DNA of 64,000 nt, from NCBI GenBank assembly GCA_949358305.1, contig OX442316.1, forward strand, positions 1,116,001 through 1,180,000, in the 5' to 3' direction. The notes beneath the pieces were generated by a model that was given only the letters and a program-made list of their open reading frames with translations, was not told the DNA's origin and made no database searches. Shown one piece after another: positions 61,131-64,000 of the stretch (positions within the stretch are counted from its first letter, which is position 1; each line of letters starts with the position of its first letter). Made by a program: the position numbers and the translations under genes. The stretch is from Strigamia acuminata. Its lineage: Eukaryota; Arthropoda; Chilopoda; Geophilomorpha; Linotaeniidae.

Positions 61131-63870
61131 TTACGGGATCGTGACGGGACCGTCGGCGGCCCGTTAACGGCCCGCACGGGCCGTGACGGGATCGTGACGG
61201 GACCGTTGGCGGCCCGTTAACGGCCCGCACGCGCCGTGACGGGACCGTGACGGGACCGTCGGCGGCCCGTTAACGGCCCGTACGACTCCATGCGGGCCGT
61301 TGACGGGCCGTTAACGGGCCGTTAACGGGCCGTTAACGGCGTAAATCGAAAAAATCAACAACCGACAACACGTACGTGAAAACGCGTACAACATTCATAG
61401 ACATTAATCTCGAATCCTGTTTTTGGTTTTACGCCGTTAACGGGCCGTTAACGGGCCGTTAACGGCCCGTTAACGGCCCGTTAACGGCCCGCGTGAGGTC
61501 GTACGGGCCGTCGGCGAGCCGAAGTCCGGGAACGAAGGCCGTGACGGGATCGTGACGGGACTGTCGGCGGCCCGTTAACGGCCCGCACGCGCCGTGACGG
61601 GACCGTGACGGGACCGTCGGCGGCCCGTTAACGGCCCGTGCGGGCCGTTGCGGGATCGTGACGGGATCGTCGACGGCCCGTTAACGGCCCGTGCGGGCCG
61701 TTGCGGGCCGTTGACGGGCCGTTGACGGGCCGTTAACGGGCCGTTAACGGGCCGTTACGGCGTGAATCGAAAAAATCAACAACCGACAACACGTACATGA
61801 AAACGCGTACAACATTCATAGACATTAATCTCGAATCCTGTTTTCGGTTTTGCCCCGTTAACGGGCCGTTAACGGGCCGTTAACGGGCCGTTAACGGCCC
61901 GTGCGGGCCGTTGCGGGATCGTGACGGGACCGTCGACGGCCCGTTAACGGCCCGTGCGGGCCGTTGCGGGATCGTGACGGGACCGTCAGCGGCCCGTTAA
62001 CGGCCCGTGCGGGCCGTTGCGGGATCGTGACGGGATCGTCGACGGCCCGTTAACGGCCCGTGCGGGCCGTTGCGGGATCGTGACGGGACCGTCAGCGGCC
62101 CGTTAACGGCCCGTGCGGGCCGTTGCGGGATCGTGACGGGATCGTCGACGGCCCGTTAACGGCCCGTGCGGGCCGTTGCGGGCCGTTGACGGGCCGTTGA
62201 CGGGCCGTTAACGGGCCGTTAACGGGCCGTTACGGCGTGAATCGAAAAAATCAACAACCGACAACACGTACATGAAAACGCGTACAACATTCATAGACAT
62301 TAATCTCGAATCCTGTTTTTGGTTTTACGCCGTTAACGGGCCGTTAACGGGCCGTTAACGGCCCGTTAACGGCCCGCGTGAGGTCGTACGGGCCGTCGGC
62401 GAGCCGAAGTCCGGGAACGAAGGCCGTGACGGGATCGTGACGGGACCGTCAGCGGCCCGTTAACGGCCCGTGCGGGCCGTTGCGGGATCGTGACGGGATC
62501 GTCGACGGCCCGTTAACGGCCCGTGCGGGCCGTTGCGGGCCGTTAACGGGCCGTTAACGGGCCGTTACGGCGTAAATCGAAAAAATCAACAACCGACAAC
62601 ACGTACGTGAAAACGCGTACAACATTCATAGACATTAATCTCGAATCCTGTTTTCGGTTTTGCCCCGTTAACGGGCCGTTAACGGGCCGTTAACGGGCCG
62701 TTAACGGCCCGTGCGGGCCGTTGCGGGATCGTGACGGGACCGTCGACGGCCCGTTAACGGCCCGTGCGGGCCGTTGCGGGATCGTGACGGGACCGTCAGC
62801 GGCCCGTTAACGGCCCGTGCGGGCCGTTGCGGGATCGTGACGGGATCGTCGACGGCCCGTTAACGGCCCGTGCGGGCCGTTGCGGGATCGTGACGGGACC
62901 GTCAGCGGCCCGTTAACGGCCCGTGCGGGCCGTTGCGGGATCGTGACGGGATCGTCGACGGCCCGTTAACGGCCCGTGCGGGCCGTTGCGGGCCGTTGAC
63001 GGGCCGTTGACGGGCCGTTAACGGGCCGTTAACGGGCCGTTACGGCGTAAATCGAAAAAATCAACAACCGACAACACGTACGTGAAAACGCGTACAACAT
63101 TCATAGACATTAATCTCGAATCCTGTTTTCGGTTTTGCCCCGTTAACGGGCCGTTAACGGGCCGTTAACGGGCCGTTAACGGCCCGTGCGGGCCGTTGCG
63201 GGATCGTGACGGGACCGTCGACGGCCCGTTAACGGCCCGTGCGGGCCGTTGCGGGATCGTGACGGGACCGTCAGCGGCCCGTTAACGGCCCGTGCGGGCC
63301 GTTGCGGGATCGTGACGGGATCGTCGACGGCCCGTTAACGGCCCGTGCGGGCCGTTGCGGGATCGTGACGGGACCGTCAGCGGCCCGTTAACGGCCCGTG
63401 CGGGCCGTTGCGGGATCGTGACGGGATCGTCGACGGCCCGTTAACGGCCCGTGCGGGCCGTTGCGGGCCGTTGACGGGCCGTTGACGGGCCGTTAACGGG
63501 CCGTTAACGGGCCGTTACGGCGTGAATCGAAAAAATCAACAACCGACAACACGTACATGAAAACGCGTACAACATTCATAGACATTAATCTCGAATCCTG
63601 TTTTTGGTTTTACGCCGTTAACGGGCCGTTAACGGGCCGTTAACGGCCCGTTAACGGCCCGCGTGAGGTCGTACGGGCCGTCGGCGAGCCGAAGTCCGGG
63701 AACGAAGGCCGTGACGGGATCGTGACGGGACCGTCAGCGGCCCGTTAACGGCCCGTGCGGGCCGTTGCGGGATCGTGACGGGATCGTCGACGGCCCGTTA
63801 ACGGCCCGTGCGGGTCGTTTTCGACCCGTTGCGGCCGTTTTCGACCCGTTGCGGCCCGTTTTCGACCCGT
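61100..63870 (+). repeat. CCGTTAACGG higher-order satellite
   Basis: About 2.8 kb built from GGGCCGTTAACGGCCCG-type palindromic modules and 53-bp subunits (GCGGGCCGTTGCGGGATCGT, GACGGGACCGTC, GGCCCGTTAACGGCCCGT). Six copies of an AT-richer spacer of about 90 bp, all in plus orientation, start at 61345, 61766, 62241, 62576, 63051 and 63526. The spacings are 421, 475, 335, 475 and 475. Two spacer endings alternate (ACGCCG or TGCCCCG), and a GTGAGGTCGTACGGGCCGTC block appears only after the ACGCCG type, at 61493, 62378 and 63663. No coding frame. Confidence 0.95.
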
Positions 63871-64000
63871 TACGGTCCTTGGCCGTAACGGGCCGAAAAC
63901 GGGAAAACTGAAAAAGTCGAGTGCGAGACCACGTGACCCGGAGTGTGGTTTTTGGGGACGAGGGCCGTCCTCCGGCCGCGCCGCGGCGCGTCGTGGGTCG
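63870..64000 (-). repeat. Right GC-rich arm, runs off window
   Basis: Inverted copy of about 61004-61130: GTGCGAGACCACGTGACCCG, GAGTGTGGTTTTTGGGG and GAGGGCCGTCCTCCGGCC are the complement of the left arm. The copy is still matching at the last base of the window. Confidence 0.9.

Noticed and set aside
60737-61167. Several frames of 90-103 codons in the GC-rich arm
   Set aside because: GC-rich sequence with few stops; proline/arginine-rich in all frames and made of repeat modules.
1-64000. Search for tRNA, rRNA and riboswitch-like RNA
   Set aside because: No GTTCGANTC box in a clover-leaf context and no rRNA-like stretch were found by eye; TAGTTCGAA hits at 5428 and 18348 lie in the MITE pair.

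Overview
The window is eukaryotic and most likely from an invertebrate animal. It is AT-rich by eye. It carries many short inverted-repeat DNA transposons, eroded hAT sequence, an LTR and several satellite or minisatellite arrays. The two introns that can be proposed are tiny (43 and 77 nt), with a TTTTTCAG-like acceptor in one place. I cannot name the species. No operon, tRNA, rRNA or CRISPR array is visible.

For 64 kb it is strikingly poor in genes. The only open frame that looks like a real protein is a cysteine-rich frame on the minus strand at 59337-60407. It opens 339 nt upstream of its first internal ATG, and a 77-nt intron joins it in phase to an ATG at 60463, giving a 349-residue model. 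The other coding traces are debris. A BED zinc finger and a C-terminal dimerisation block of a hAT transposase lie at 757-1498 with the catalytic core missing. A possible two-exon fragment lies at 2160-2339, and a weak exon candidate at 6309-6533.

Layout. 1-2886: right part of a large palindromic hAT-like element, ending in a GTACC-rich tract and the TIR ...CCCAACACTG, with a second hAT element (510-1857) inside. 2887-19000: mostly unrecognised sequence with microsatellites and a few MITEs. 19185-22149: a dense cluster with a hAT MITE (perfect 8-bp target duplication), an inverted-repeat element, paired perfect palindromes, a mariner-like MITE and a TA-flanked MITE with its own hairpin minisatellite. 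24241-25080: forty 21-bp repeats in perfect register. 25941-26372: a long hairpin with arms of about 205 bp. 37911-38400: a 20-bp array with 18 identical units. 38786-55735: second copies of several MITE families, including two nested pairs.

57215-58617 looks like a minus-strand LTR rich in stem-loops, with a purine tract beside it. The cysteine-rich gene lies upstream of it in the same sense. From 60600 the base composition switches to GC-rich. A higher-order satellite built on CCGTTAACGG follows (61100-63870), flanked by inverted arms, one of which runs off the window end.

The best leads for something undescribed are the 57.2-64.0 kb block (stem-loop LTR, CxxC-rich gene, satellite inside inverted arms), the MITE family whose copies carry expandable hairpin minisatellites, and the excess of the palindrome TACCGGTA.
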